A DNA stretch of 64,000 nucleotides from Bog-756 sp963833585 (GCA_963833585.1 CAWHYF010000005.1:310001-374000); one strand, 5' to 3'; shown: positions 42,682 to 51,597, counted from the stretch's first letter. Program-made: numbers and translations. The notes: generated by a model from the letters alone, not told the origin.

Positions 42682-43045
42682 GGATCCACCTCCCTGGTTG
42701 GTCCCCCCGACTTCCTAAGAGTTACACAATATCTGCCCGGCCGCGACCGGATTGGTGTCCCCGGCTCTGAGCGGACAAAGCTCGGCGGCCCACCAACTCG
42801 ACCCACGCCTTCGCAGCCTCCTACCCGACCCGGCGGCACGGCATCGAAGCCGTTGTGACTCAGCCATACCGCGCGGCGTTCCCATGATCTTGGCCGGCTG
42901 GCCCGCATCCTGCCTGGCCATTGGGTGAGCACTGGGTGAAAAAAGCGGCCGGCCAGAATCTCCGATCCATGTGGCGGCGGTTTGAGCCTTCCCGGGGGTG
43001 GGAATAGGAAAGCGGCAACGAGCCCCGCACGAGGAGGCAATTGAC
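42682..43045. other. Intergenic stretch between divergent genes
   Basis: 364 bp between the ABM-like gene (minus) and the DUF6458 gene (plus). It should hold both promoters. No clear operator palindrome, RNA gene or additional reading frame with a ribosome site was found. Confidence 0.45.
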
Positions 43046-43297
43046 ATGGCTGGTGGACTGGTAGCGAGCATCATCGCTTTTGCGGTTGGCGCCGTACTGG
43101 ACTTCGCTGTGACCGTGGGACCGGTCCAGCACGGTTTCAACATTCACACGGTCGGTGTCATTCTGATGATCCTCGGCGCCGTGGGAGCAGCCCTTTCCCT
43201 GGCCGGCTGGCTCGTTGGGAGTGGTCCCCGCAGACATCGCACCACGGTTGACGATGGACGAGGGAACGTAGTGCGGCGAGACGACACCTACATCTAA
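43046..43297 (+). CDS. DUF6458-like small membrane protein
   Basis: An 83-aa protein with two membrane helices: LVASIIAFAVGAVLDFAVTV, then VGVILMILGAVGAALSLAGW. A hydrophilic tail ends in RDDTYI. The pattern of a first helix with A-V-T-V, a short loop ending in HTVGVILMI and a second helix matches DUF6458 proteins of actinobacteria, whose role is unknown. GAGGAGG precedes the ATG. Confidence 0.75.
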   Translation: MAGGLVASIIAFAVGAVLDFAVTVGPVQHGFNIHTVGVILMILGAVGAALSLAGWLVGSGPRRHRTTVDDGRGNVVRRDDTYI

Positions 43298-43489
43298 GCG
43301 ACTGCTTCTGGCGTCGCCCGGTCGAGGTCGCTCATTGGGCCCGTCCAAGCACTTCGACTCCGGTGGTCGTCGCTCTCAGAACAGACGCCCAGGCCCTTCC
43401 CGCTGAGAAGACAAGTCGCCACAGCGATTGGATACGGCTGGCCCCGTCACTGAGGATCCATTAGGAGAACTACAACTATGTAATACGAT

Positions 43490-43909
43490 TTGGCCGTGGG
43501 CGGAACCTTCAAGCAACTGAGCACAAAGACCCGGGTGCGGTGGCGAGGGAACCATGCGCCTCAGGTCAAGCTCCGCTGCAGGTCGTGTGGGAAGCATCTG
43601 ATTACCTACGTGGCCCCGAACGTTGGTCATCTCGGCTCTGTGTATGTGGACATCCCGAACAAAGGTCATATCCACCGGGCCGGAAGCAACCGGTTCACCA
43701 TCCAGTGCAGCAAGAAGGGGTGCGCGGCCGAGTACACCCTGGCCGGAGACTCCCTGGTGCGCATGGTCAGTGCCGCGGCCCTGTTGAGCGAGCAGGCAAT
43801 CGTGGTGAACGAGCACATTCCCTCAAGGACAACTCTGATCGCTCTACTGCGATTTCTCTATATGGATCAGTCGGAGCGCAGGTACTACGCAGAACGAATC
43901 TGCTCCTGA
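43490..43909 (+). CDS. Orphan zinc-ribbon-like protein
   Basis: A 139-aa basic protein of unknown family. CRSCG at about residues 30-34 and CSKKGC at about 73-78 form a likely zinc ribbon, with a hydrophobic helix around 90-105 and a C-terminal RYYAERICS. The start is uncertain: TTG at 43490 or GTG at 43496, with the nearest AGGAG too far upstream. Base composition is less GC-rich than neighbours, which suggests acquisition. A nucleic-acid or processing role is possible but not shown. Confidence 0.55.
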   Translation: MAVGGTFKQLSTKTRVRWRGNHAPQVKLRCRSCGKHLITYVAPNVGHLGSVYVDIPNKGHIHRAGSNRFTIQCSKKGCAAEYTLAGDSLVRMVSAAALLSEQAIVVNEHIPSRTTLIALLRFLYMDQSERRYYAERICS

Positions 43910-43976
43910 GCCCGATCTGACGGTGGGACCTCGCGGCGGGAGAGGAACGTCCCCGGCAGTCCACAAGGTCGGGGGG

Positions 43977-44768
43977 CTACTGGGCACGGTTGCGGTCGTA
44001 GAGGCGTCGAGCCCACAGGTAGCCGACGAGGCTGATCCCGGCGCACCACGCGGCGGCGAGGGCTCCGTCATTGCCGATGGGGGTGCCGGTGAGAAGGCCC
44101 CGCAGGGTCTGGATGATGGGCGTGAAGGGTTGATTGCGAGCGAACCAGGCGACCCCGGCGGGCATGGTGGCGGTGGGCACGAAGGCGCTGCTGATGAAGG
44201 GGAGCACCACGATCAGTAGTGAGAGGCTGTTCGCTCCGGCCGGGCTTTTGGCCAAAAGGCCGAAGGCGATCGTCAGCCACGTCACCGCCACGGCGAGAAG
44301 GGCGAATACGGCTGTGGCCGCGACCCACTCACTGGCGGACGCGGTCGGCCTGAACCCGAGGGCGAGGGCGACCGCGACGACCAGGGCTCCGCTGACCATC
44401 GTGCGGATGACTCCGCCGAGGACCTGCCCGGTCAGGACCGACGTTCGGGTGATGGCCATGGTTCGGAACCGGTCGATGATGCCCTCGGTCATGTCGGTGG
44501 AGACGTTCACCGCAGTGGTTTCGGCGGTCGCGCACGCCGTCATCAAGATGATGCCCGGGATCAGGTAGTTGACGTAGCCGACTCCTCGAGGGACGGCGGC
44601 CCCGAGGCTGGCGTGCAGCGCGTGACCGAAGACTCCAGCGAAGAGCAGCAGAAAGAGGACGGGCATCCCCACGCTGCTCAGGCTCATCAGCGGAAAGCGC
44701 AGTGCGTGGCGGAGATCGCGACGCAACATGGTGACCGAGTCGCGCGCCGCCAAGGTGACGGTGCTCAA
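43977..44768 (-). CDS. ABC-2 type exporter permease (DrrB-like)
   Basis: A 263-aa permease with about six helices: MSLSSVGMPVLFLLLFAGVFG, the loop TEGIIDRFRTMAITRTSVL typical of DrrB, and a final WARRLYDRNRAQ. It pairs with the ATPase just upstream; its TTG start overlaps the ATPase stop by 4 bp. It would export a lipid, drug or cell-envelope compound. The substrate is unknown. Confidence 0.9.
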   Translation of the reverse strand: MSTVTLAARDSVTMLRRDLRHALRFPLMSLSSVGMPVLFLLLFAGVFGHALHASLGAAVPRGVGYVNYLIPGIILMTACATAETTAVNVSTDMTEGIIDRFRTMAITRTSVLTGQVLGGVIRTMVSGALVVAVALALGFRPTASASEWVAATAVFALLAVAVTWLTIAFGLLAKSPAGANSLSLLIVVLPFISSAFVPTATMPAGVAWFARNQPFTPIIQTLRGLLTGTPIGNDGALAAAWCAGISLVGYLWARRLYDRNRAQ

Positions 44769-45718
44769 AGCACGGTCTCCGGCTGCGGCCCTCCAGTGAG
44801 GGCGAAGAACACGTCGTCGAGGTCGGAGGCGTCGACGGTGATCCGCTCGGGGCGTCCCGAGTGGCGCTCCAGGCGGTCGAGAAGGGCCACCAGGGAGTGC
44901 GGGGTTCCCTCGGTCGGCACCCGAAGAGTGAGGGTGTCGCGGTCATGGGCACCGTCACCTACGACGGCGGCGGCCCGATCGAGGGTCTCGGAGTCGGCGA
45001 AATACAGGCGGATGTGGCCGCCGGGGACGCGGCGTTTCAGCTCGTCCGGGGTGCCCTCGGCGACCAGCCGGCCGTGGTCGAGCACTGCGATGTGGTCGGC
45101 AAGCTGGTCCGCTTCGTCGAGGTCCTGGGTGGTGAGAAACACGGTCGTTCCCGCGCCAACCAGCTCGCGGACGATCTGCCACATGGCCCGGCGGCTCCTG
45201 GGGTCGAGCCCAGCGGTCGGCTCATCGAGGAAGATCAGCCGGGGGTCACCGATGAGAGTCATGGCCAGGTCCAGCCGGCGACGCATACCTCCCGAGTAGG
45301 TGGCTGCCGTCTTCCCGGCGGCGTCGGTCAAGTCGAAGCGGCCGAGCAACGCGTCGACCCTGCGGCGGGCGACCCGACGCTCCAAGTGCCACAGGTCGGC
45401 CATCAGGATGAGGTTCTCGGCGCCGGTGAGCAAGTTGTCGACCGCGGAGAACTGACCGGTGACGCCGATGAACGATCGGACCTGGTCGGGCTGGCGGGCC
45501 AGGTCGAAACCGCCGATACGGACCTGGCCCCCGTCGGGACAGAGCAAAGTCGAGCAGATCCGCACGGCAGTGGTCTTCCCGGCACCGTTGGGACCGAGCA
45601 GCGAAAACACGCTGCCCTCGCCGACCTCAAGGTCGATGCCGTCGAGGACGACCCTGTCGCCGAAGGACTTGCGCAGGCCGGTGGCACTCAGGGCCGAGCT
45701 CACAGGGGCGGGCGTCAT
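44765..45718 (-). CDS. ABC exporter ATP-binding protein (DrrA-like)
   Basis: A 317-aa ATPase. Walker A LLGPNGAGKTTAV, Q-loop GVTGQFSAVDNLLTG, signature YSGGMRRRLDLAM, Walker B LIFLDEPTAGLD, and the DrrA-type C-terminal domain. The ATG at 45718 overlaps the DUF4097 stop (ATGA). It is part of a four-gene unit with an RHH regulator and a DUF4097 protein. Confidence 0.93.
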   Translation of the reverse strand: MTPAPVSSALSATGLRKSFGDRVVLDGIDLEVGEGSVFSLLGPNGAGKTTAVRICSTLLCPDGGQVRIGGFDLARQPDQVRSFIGVTGQFSAVDNLLTGAENLILMADLWHLERRVARRRVDALLGRFDLTDAAGKTAATYSGGMRRRLDLAMTLIGDPRLIFLDEPTAGLDPRSRRAMWQIVRELVGAGTTVFLTTQDLDEADQLADHIAVLDHGRLVAEGTPDELKRRVPGGHIRLYFADSETLDRAAAVVGDGAHDRDTLTLRVPTEGTPHSLVALLDRLERHSGRPERITVDASDLDDVFFALTGGPQPETVL

Positions 45719-46539
45719 GCCGCGCCCTGCCGGCTCCCGATGTCGACACGGCGAACGGTGATATCCCCGAACCCGCTGCGAGCCCGCACCTCCACGGTTG
45801 GCTCCGAAGGCCCGGGGTGCTCGCCGACATCCAACACGTTGTGGACACGGCCGAACCCGGTGTGAAGGTCCAGCCAGGCCGCCACCCCGGAGCGCACCGC
45901 GATGTCCACCTTTCCACAGGCCGTCTCGGCGACAACGGTACCGCCGGCCACTTCGTCCAGACGGATGTCGCCGTTCGCGGTCTTGGCCGTCACCGCGGCG
46001 CGGGCGTGGTCGACCACAACCCTGCCGTTGGCCGCCTTCACCTGAAGATCGCCTCCGACGTCACCAATCCAGGTATTCCCGTTGCTGTTCTTGACCGTGG
46101 CCGAGCCACCGATCCGGTCGACCGCGATCGCTCCCGAGCCGGTGGTCAGCTCAGTGCTCTCGGAGATCTGCTCCATGACGATGTCGCCGGCCCCGGTCTT
46201 GTACCGGCATTCGCCGAGCACCCCGGAGCAGCGCAGATCCGCAACACCGGCCGCACCGTGCAGATGCGAACCGGAAGGCACCTGGATTCGCGCGTCGATC
46301 GACTCGGCACCTCCCCGGAAGGTGTGGCGTCTCCACCCCTTGGGCGTCTTGATCTGGAGGACGCCGTTGGCGAACTCCACCGTGGTATTCGCCGCGGCAG
46401 TCACGTCGGAGGGCCTGGCGGGGTCGCTCGGTTCCACCTCGACCACAGTGTCGGCTCGGTCACTCGCGGCGATCTGGAGGTCGCCGACGGCGAGTTCCAG
46501 AGTGATCGAAATGGGCTCGGGAGTGTCGAATGTAGGCAT
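45715..46539 (-). CDS. DUF4097-type beta-helix protein
   Basis: A 274-aa protein with no signal peptide. Regularly spaced short strands (ISESTELTTGSGAIAVDRIG, VKNSNGNTWIGDVGGDLQVK, AKTANGDIRLDEVAGGTVV) give the DUF4097/adhesin-like right-handed beta-helix pattern. AAAGGA precedes the ATG at 46539. It is coupled to the ABC ATPase downstream. The family often sits with RHH or PspC regulators and ABC exporters, but its biochemical role is unknown. Confidence 0.8.
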   Translation of the reverse strand: MPTFDTPEPISITLELAVGDLQIAASDRADTVVEVEPSDPARPSDVTAAANTTVEFANGVLQIKTPKGWRRHTFRGGAESIDARIQVPSGSHLHGAAGVADLRCSGVLGECRYKTGAGDIVMEQISESTELTTGSGAIAVDRIGGSATVKNSNGNTWIGDVGGDLQVKAANGRVVVDHARAAVTAKTANGDIRLDEVAGGTVVAETACGKVDIAVRSGVAAWLDLHTGFGRVHNVLDVGEHPGPSEPTVEVRARSGFGDITVRRVDIGSRQGAA

Positions 46540-46606
46540 GGAGGTCCTTTCTCGGATGATCGATGGATGTCGATTGTCGGGCACTGTCGGGAGCATCGGC
46601 GGTCGT

Positions 46607-47137
46607 TCAGCGAGCCCAGCCGGTGAACTGCTGTGAGCCCTGCCGTCCACGCCGGCCGGACCGTTTAGAGGAATCCGTCTGTTCCAGGGCGGCACCGGCC
46701 GCTCGAACGAGCCAGGCATTCACCGAAAGTCCCTGGCCCACGGCAGCGCGATCGACCCGGGACTTGAGGTGATCGGGCATCCGCAGGTTGATCCGCGCCA
46801 TGCCGCCCTCGTCGCCAACCACGGCGCCGGCCGCGGCCGAAACGTCAACCGCCGTGGGATCGGCACCATCCGCCAGGTCGCCGACGGCTGGCCCAGTTGG
46901 AGGTGTCACAACGAACTCGGGATCGCGGCCCCGCAGCCGAACTTCCACCGAACCTGGCGCCAGCTCGCACGTGATCTCCTGGGCTGCCGATGCCAACGCC
47001 CCCAAGAGCGACAGACGGATCGTGGCGTCGAGCGGTGCAACCAGCCGCTCGGCCAGCGCCCGGGCCGCCTCCCCCCCGGTCTCGGCCGCCGCCCCGAGCT
47101 GGTCGTGGATCTCGTCGATGTATGGCTGTAGGTCCAT
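46607..47137 (-). CDS. Ribbon-helix-helix transcriptional regulator (HicB-like C-terminus)
   Basis: A 176-aa protein. The C-terminal part is an RHH DNA-binding domain: ARINLRMPDHLKSRVDRAAV, then GLSVNAWLVRAAGAAL. The N-terminal 110 residues are helical with a VEVRLRGRDPEFVV strand segment, like toxin-antitoxin HicB-type regulators. No toxin gene is adjacent, so it more likely regulates the DUF4097-ABC operon. The ATG at 47137 immediately follows two matching operators and seems leaderless. Confidence 0.82.
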   Translation of the reverse strand: MDLQPYIDEIHDQLGAAAETGGEAARALAERLVAPLDATIRLSLLGALASAAQEITCELAPGSVEVRLRGRDPEFVVTPPTGPAVGDLADGADPTAVDVSAAAGAVVGDEGGMARINLRMPDHLKSRVDRAAVGQGLSVNAWLVRAAGAALEQTDSSKRSGRRGRQGSQQFTGWAR

Positions 47138-47139
47138 GT

Positions 47140-47154
47140 GTGCCAGTCTGGCAC
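47140..47154. promoter_or_regulatory. Operator 1, GTGCC-N5-GGCAC
   Basis: GTGCCAGTCTGGCAC: the arms GTGCCAG and CTGGCAC are perfectly palindromic around one central T. It ends three bases from the regulator start codon. It overlaps a weak minus-strand -10 (CAGACT), which has TTGCAT 17 bp upstream, so binding would block transcription. Confidence 0.65.
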
Positions 47155-47182
47155 CACTATGACGCCAATGCAAGCCACATTT

Positions 47183-47197
47183 GTGCCACTTCGGCAC
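47183..47197. promoter_or_regulatory. Operator 2, GTGCC-N5-GGCAC
   Basis: GTGCCACTTCGGCAC repeats the same arms as operator 1 with a different spacer. The centres are 43 bp apart, about four helical turns, which favours cooperative binding of RHH dimers on one face of the DNA. Confidence 0.6.
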
Positions 47198-47501
47198 GGG
47201 GCTGCCAGCGGGGCCGGCCAGGTAAGGCCGGCACGGGGCTCAGGCGCGTAGTTGCGCCAAGGACCAGTGGTGTTGGCAGCGTCTCTCGACGCATCGAGGC
47301 ATTGACCCGAGATCACTACGGAGCGTTCCAGTACAAGGGGAAAGGGACAATGCCTCGCCGTTGGCCAGCGGAGCGATCTGTGACGGCGATGACGCCACAT
47401 GATCGGTTCGTTCGGTGTGGGCATTGGCTGCCTCTCCCCTGTCGCCGGCACGAGACCGCCACAACCGGCGAGACCGATGTCCGCCAGGACGAGCTGCAGC
47501 T
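47198..47501. other. Intergenic stretch upstream of the RHH operon
   Basis: 304 bp between the second operator and the stop of the next minus-strand gene. Open frames are antisense-like and lack ribosome sites. No RNA gene was recognised. Confidence 0.4.
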
Positions 47502-49355
47502 CTAGTTGCTCACGGTGATGGCGACGGGGACACTCACTCCTTGCTGGCCTGAGCTGTCCCGAGCGACGCTCTTCAGTGTGTAGCTGCCGTTTTGAACGGT
47601 GGTGGTGTTCCAATCGGCAAGCCACCCATATCCCGTGTGAGTCGCCGTGACGATCAGTCGGTTATGCAGCGCGCCTCCGGTGAGTTCGAACTCGACCTTG
47701 GTCACCCCGTAGACGTCCGACGCCCCAGCGGCCAGCAGCTTGTTTCCCCTCAGAACAGACCGTGGGCGAGGTATCACGACCGTCGTGGACGGCGGCCCTC
47801 GGTCCACGAAGAGTCCTTCTCTCTGAAACTCCGCAGCCGCGTTCGTTCCGAAGAGGCCGAGACCGTGGGTCTTGGCGATGTGGGCGAGCCGACGAACGTA
47901 CACGGGGTCATAGGCGCAGTAACACCCCAAGGTCACGGGTAGGAGGGCATCGGGGGCCTTCTCGATGTTGACCGTCACATCGGCCGCGGCCAGGCCGGCC
48001 TGGTGCCACGACCGGGCTCCCATCAGTCCATTGCTGGTGCCGAGGGTGGCTTGTAACAGAACTATGCCGGCCACCGTCGCTCCCACGACAAGGCGCGCAG
48101 GTCCACTCGTCAGGCCACGGCGCGCCCGAGCGAGGAGTCCGTGGTTCGGAGTCCATGCATCGTCAACCAGCCAGTGTCCTGCCCTCGAGCCGGCCCCGGC
48201 TCGTCCGACAAGGGCCAGATAACACCCCACCACGATGAGGACGTCGTAGGTGCTGTAGCGGGATTCACCGGCCTGCGAAAGGCCGAGTTGGACCCGCCCG
48301 ATGGTGGTGATGAGGACGAAGAGCAGTCCGAAGCTGATAAGCGCCGCCTCAATCGGAGTCGTTCCGACCTCGTCGCGTCGAAGCCCATCCACCATCAGGG
48401 TCCAACCCGCGATGAGGAGAATGACGATGCCCAACAAGAGCACCGCGTCGTCGCCGACACTCAGATTGTTGGCCACCTGAACCCCTACAAGGTCGCCGAG
48501 CAACAACAGGAGGAACTTGATCGTGGTGAGGAGATGATCGAGCAAGTAGGTGGGGCTCGTGCCATCGCTGCCAAAGGTAAAGTTGTAGAAATAGAGCGCC
48601 GTTACTGCAATTCCGCAGGCAATCCAGGTGAGTAGGAACCGCAACGGGCGCCCCCGCTTGTGCAGCACGACCAGTCCGGCGATCCAGATCAGCAGTCCCT
48701 GAAGTGAGGAATAGCTTCCCACCGTTGCCGCCGCCACCGCTCCCAGCAAGAAGATCGCGTTGAAGCTCGGACTGTCCAAGAGGTAGAGACTGGTGGCCAA
48801 CGCCAGGAGCACCAGGTACCAAGCGATCTGGAAGCCCCACAGGGTGTCGTTGCCGACCCATGCGGCCTGCGCCCAGGACAGCATCAGGACGGCGACCGGA
48901 AGGTAGTAGATCCAGGGAATGGAGGGTCGTCTACGCCGGTGGGTCAGGATCAGGAGCGTGGTGGCCACCATGAGCATTGCTGCGCTGAGAAACTCCTCGA
49001 ACACCAGGTTGAAATGAGTGGCGTACGTCAGGAGGAGAACGATGAGGTTGGGAAAGAACATGCGGTGATCGCCGTGCTGCGCCCACAGCGTTCCCGTGGT
49101 CAGGGTGCCGGAATAGGAGTGTCCAATCAGGGCGAGGTTGTACCACTGGTCGGCAAAGAACGAGTCGACACCATAGCGGCCGATCAGCCACAGGTAAGCG
49201 GCGACGGGAATCGCGAACGCGGTTCCCACCGACACGGTTCGAAGCCAATGCCGGCTCGAGACCCGCCCTTCGTCCCCTCCGTCCAGCTCTGAGTCTGGAT
49301 CTGCCCGAGGGAGCGGGTGCCTCCATTCGCCCAGTCCCTTGGGCCTGATGACCAT
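47502..49355 (-). CDS. Large polytopic membrane protein with C-terminal Ig-like domain
   Basis: A 617-aa protein. About 11-13 membrane helices (residues 40-470) are followed by an extracytoplasmic tail. The loop GVDSFFADQWYNLALIG, with acid and aromatic residues in the first long loop, suggests a GT-C glycosyltransferase fold, but no family is certain. The last 100 residues look like an Ig-type domain (VEFELTGGALHNRLIVTATHT, NGSYTLKSVARDSSGQQGVS). The ATG at 49355 has GAGGA six bases upstream. A longer frame reads through a tRNA-derived repeat and is not used. Confidence 0.75.
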   Translation of the reverse strand: MVIRPKGLGEWRHPLPRADPDSELDGGDEGRVSSRHWLRTVSVGTAFAIPVAAYLWLIGRYGVDSFFADQWYNLALIGHSYSGTLTTGTLWAQHGDHRMFFPNLIVLLLTYATHFNLVFEEFLSAAMLMVATTLLILTHRRRRPSIPWIYYLPVAVLMLSWAQAAWVGNDTLWGFQIAWYLVLLALATSLYLLDSPSFNAIFLLGAVAAATVGSYSSLQGLLIWIAGLVVLHKRGRPLRFLLTWIACGIAVTALYFYNFTFGSDGTSPTYLLDHLLTTIKFLLLLLGDLVGVQVANNLSVGDDAVLLLGIVILLIAGWTLMVDGLRRDEVGTTPIEAALISFGLLFVLITTIGRVQLGLSQAGESRYSTYDVLIVVGCYLALVGRAGAGSRAGHWLVDDAWTPNHGLLARARRGLTSGPARLVVGATVAGIVLLQATLGTSNGLMGARSWHQAGLAAADVTVNIEKAPDALLPVTLGCYCAYDPVYVRRLAHIAKTHGLGLFGTNAAAEFQREGLFVDRGPPSTTVVIPRPRSVLRGNKLLAAGASDVYGVTKVEFELTGGALHNRLIVTATHTGYGWLADWNTTTVQNGSYTLKSVARDSSGQQGVSVPVAITVSN

Positions 49356-49426
49356 CGGAGTCCTCTTCTTTTGTAGGACGTTGGCCGGACATGGCTCGGA
49401 TCTGGGAGCTACCTTGGCCTCTGACC

Positions 49427-49472
49427 TGGTGAGCGCCAGAGGACTCGAACCTCCCTCCTCAGCTCTGTGCAT
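49427..49472 (-). repeat. Diverged tRNA 3-prime-half repeat (att-like copy A)
   Basis: This 46-bp stretch matches the 46 bp at 56881-56926 at 39 positions. Read on the minus strand it gives an anticodon-loop-to-CCA tRNA half, including T-loop TTCGAGT and acceptor GGCGCTCACCA. Position 33 is G instead of the near-universal T, and no 5-prime half follows. It is best read as an old integration scar. Confidence 0.65.
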
Positions 49473-49683
49473 CCGAATCTAGTACCGCGCAGCTTGGCCA
49501 TGGACGGTGTGCGACGGTCTGACCAGGGACGGCAGAGGTTACCGGCCAATCCTCACGACGCCCTGGCTCGCCAGTGGCAGGGTCATTGCTCAGGGCGACC
49601 CCACCGCCGGAATCAGCGCCCGTGAAGGGATGAGATCGTCGCGGTATGGTCGGGGCGTTAGGCGGACAACGCTAGGAGGCAGC

Positions 49684-49980
49684 ATGAAGTTCGTTCAGTT
49701 GATCGAGTTCAAGACGGGCGACATCGACGGGTTCAATCGCACCCTCGATGAGTTTCTCGCCAAGACCAGTGGTGCCCGCATTCCCACTCGGGCCACTCAA
49801 GGGCGAGACCGGGACAATGCCGGTACCTACGTTCACATCGTCGAGTTCCCGTCCTATGAGGCGGCGATGGAGAACTCCAACCGACCCGAGACTGCCGAGT
49901 TCGCAGCTCAGCTAGCCAAGATCTGTGACGGGCCTCCAACGTTCCGCAATCTGGACGTCGTCCGCGAAGAGGAGATGTAG
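49684..49980 (+). CDS. Small ABM/EthD-like protein
   Basis: A 98-aa protein: MKFVQLIEFKTGDIDGFNRT, then TYVHIVEFPSYEAAMENSNRPETAEF. This is the strand-helix pattern of dimeric alpha/beta-barrel proteins. A perfect AGGAGG lies before the ATG. It is the first gene inside the island after repeat copy A. Function is unknown. Confidence 0.78.
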   Translation: MKFVQLIEFKTGDIDGFNRTLDEFLAKTSGARIPTRATQGRDRDNAGTYVHIVEFPSYEAAMENSNRPETAEFAAQLAKICDGPPTFRNLDVVREEEM

Positions 49981-50379
49981 CAGCACCAGCGCCACTCCCC
50001 CGCCCCACCGTGGCCCTCATGGCACAGCTTGCTCACTACTGCGAGGTGTTCCGCCCCTCCCCTATCCGGACGCCGCTGCCGGCTGAACCGTGCCGAGGGG
50101 CCGGCCACACCCAGCAGTGACCGCATCCGACCGGGTGGCGGGTGGGTTCACGGACCACGCCGGCAATCGGGAACGCGGCCGAGTCCCGCGACGGCCACCG
50201 GATTCGGTCCAGAGGATCGCTGCTTGTCCTCACCGAGTTGCCCAGGGGGCGCACCGTGTGTGGATCCGGTCTATCCATCGCCTTTACCCACGGCTCATGC
50301 TCACTCTCACCACCCTTAAGCCGCTGGAACGCCACCACTCCGCACACGATTGCCCGAGTGGGTTCGAATGAGGGCCGCG
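49981..50379. other. Intergenic stretch without a supported gene
   Basis: 399 bp between convergent genes. Frames on both strands lack ribosome sites and recognisable motifs. No strong hairpin was noted. Confidence 0.4.
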
Positions 50380-50931
50380 TCAGGGAGCAGGGGTCGGCGC
50401 GACGGGAACAGTCTCGTGGCCAGCACAGCTTCCACCATCGGCGTTGCTGTTCGAGTAATCCGGGCACTGCGTCCTGGACCACTCGACTCCGGAGAGGTTG
50501 GCATTGGTCAGAGTGGCATCACCGAGTGAGGCGTCCGCCAGATCCGCCCCGGTGAGATTGGCTCCACTGAGGTTGCTGTTCTGAAGGTTCGTGCCGGTGA
50601 GGTCAGCGCCGGCCAGATCCGCCCCGGTGAGATCGGCCGGGCTGAGGTCGGTGTCGACGAAGTATGCCTTCTCGAGATTCGCCCCGGTGAGGTTGGCATT
50701 CACCAGGTTGCAACCCTTGGCCGAGTGAGCCGACCCGTTGAGCGCATTGGTTGGCCATCTCGTGACCCTATAACCAGGGGCTGGACCGACGGTGGGGCAA
50801 TCGCTCGAAAGGGTCGGCGCCGTCCTGCCGCTCGTCGTCGCGGTCGGAGCCACGATGGCTCCCTTCGTCGTGCAAGCGCTCGTGCCCAGGGCCAGTGCCG
50901 CCAGACCCGCCAACATCACCGCCTTCCGCAT
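50380..50931 (-). CDS. Pentapeptide-repeat lipoprotein
   Basis: A 183-aa exported protein. The signal sequence MRKAVMLAGLAALALGTSAC ends in a lipobox (TSAC), so C20 should be lipid-modified. Residues about 75-150 are around 14 pentapeptide repeats A(D/N)LxG or similar (ANLTGANLEKA, ADLTGADLAGADLTG), predicted to form a right-handed beta-helix. A Cys-containing tail follows. It is secreted and therefore unlikely to be a gyrase-protecting Qnr-type protein. Its role is unknown. Confidence 0.85.
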   Translation of the reverse strand: MRKAVMLAGLAALALGTSACTTKGAIVAPTATTSGRTAPTLSSDCPTVGPAPGYRVTRWPTNALNGSAHSAKGCNLVNANLTGANLEKAYFVDTDLSPADLTGADLAGADLTGTNLQNSNLSGANLTGADLADASLGDATLTNANLSGVEWSRTQCPDYSNSNADGGSCAGHETVPVAPTPAP

Positions 50932-51139
50932 CCTCAGATCATCTCACCACGGGAGTCCTGGGCGCGGGCCCCGCCGAGGCAGCCCAGGCAGCACCTCGGC
51001 GCACGTCGATAAAATGAGAGATCGATCTCCAGGGCTCCCCACGCAGTCCCCATCAGGTGGGCCCGCCCGTTGGGGACGCTGCCGGCGGGGACCCCCCAAC
51101 GCGATCGTGCGCCGGGGTCCCGAACACGGAGGAAACGAC

Positions 51140-51580
51140 ATGTCACACGTACGCCGTTTCGACCACGTTGGCATCACTGTCGCCGACCTCGATGGCGCGA
51201 CGCAATTCTTTGTGGCGTTAGGGCTGGAGATCGAGGGGAGGACGTTCGTGGAGGGCAAGTTCATCGACACCGTCGTTGGCATCCCGGGATCCAGAACCGA
51301 GATCGTGATGCTTCGGCCTCCGGACAGCGGAACAGGCGTCGAACTCTCGAGGTTCGTCCGGCCCAGATGCGTGCCGGGCTCACCGGCCGCTATGGCCAAC
51401 GAGGTCGGCTTGCGAAGCGTCGCTTTCGAGGTTCATGACCTGGACGCCGCTGTCGACCAGGCTACGTCCGCCGGCTACGGGTTGGTAGGCGGAATTGGCG
51501 AGTACGAGGACTCGTGGCGGATGGCCTACGTCCGAGGCCCCGAGGGGATCATCGTTGCACTTGCCCAGCCCATGGCCTGA
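51140..51580 (+). CDS. VOC family protein
   Basis: A 146-aa VOC protein: FDHVGITVADLDGATQFFVA, SVAFEVHDLDAAVDQATSAG and YVRGPEGIIVALAQ. His and Glu are partly kept at metal positions, but the last Glu is replaced by Ala (IIVALAQ), so a metal enzyme is uncertain. GGAGG precedes the ATG. The roughly 130-bp leader contains inverted GTCCCCA/TGGGGAC segments. A hairpin follows the gene. Confidence 0.82.
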   Translation: MSHVRRFDHVGITVADLDGATQFFVALGLEIEGRTFVEGKFIDTVVGIPGSRTEIVMLRPPDSGTGVELSRFVRPRCVPGSPAAMANEVGLRSVAFEVHDLDAAVDQATSAGYGLVGGIGEYEDSWRMAYVRGPEGIIVALAQPMA

Positions 51581-51597
51581 CCGGACGCGTCGTCCGG
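51581..51597 (+). terminator. Hairpin after VOC gene
   Basis: CCGGAC and GTCCGG form a perfect 6-bp stem with a 5-nt loop, directly after the VOC stop codon. No T-run is present, so this is only a candidate terminator. Confidence 0.4.

Noticed and set aside
46607..47137. Antitoxin of a HicAB pair
   Set aside because: No HicA-like double-stranded RNA-binding toxin is encoded next to it; it heads an exporter operon instead.
49356..49472. N-terminal extension of the large membrane protein
   Set aside because: The extension is a read-through of tRNA-derived repeat copy A (GGSSPLAL); a proper ribosome site precedes the ATG at 49355.
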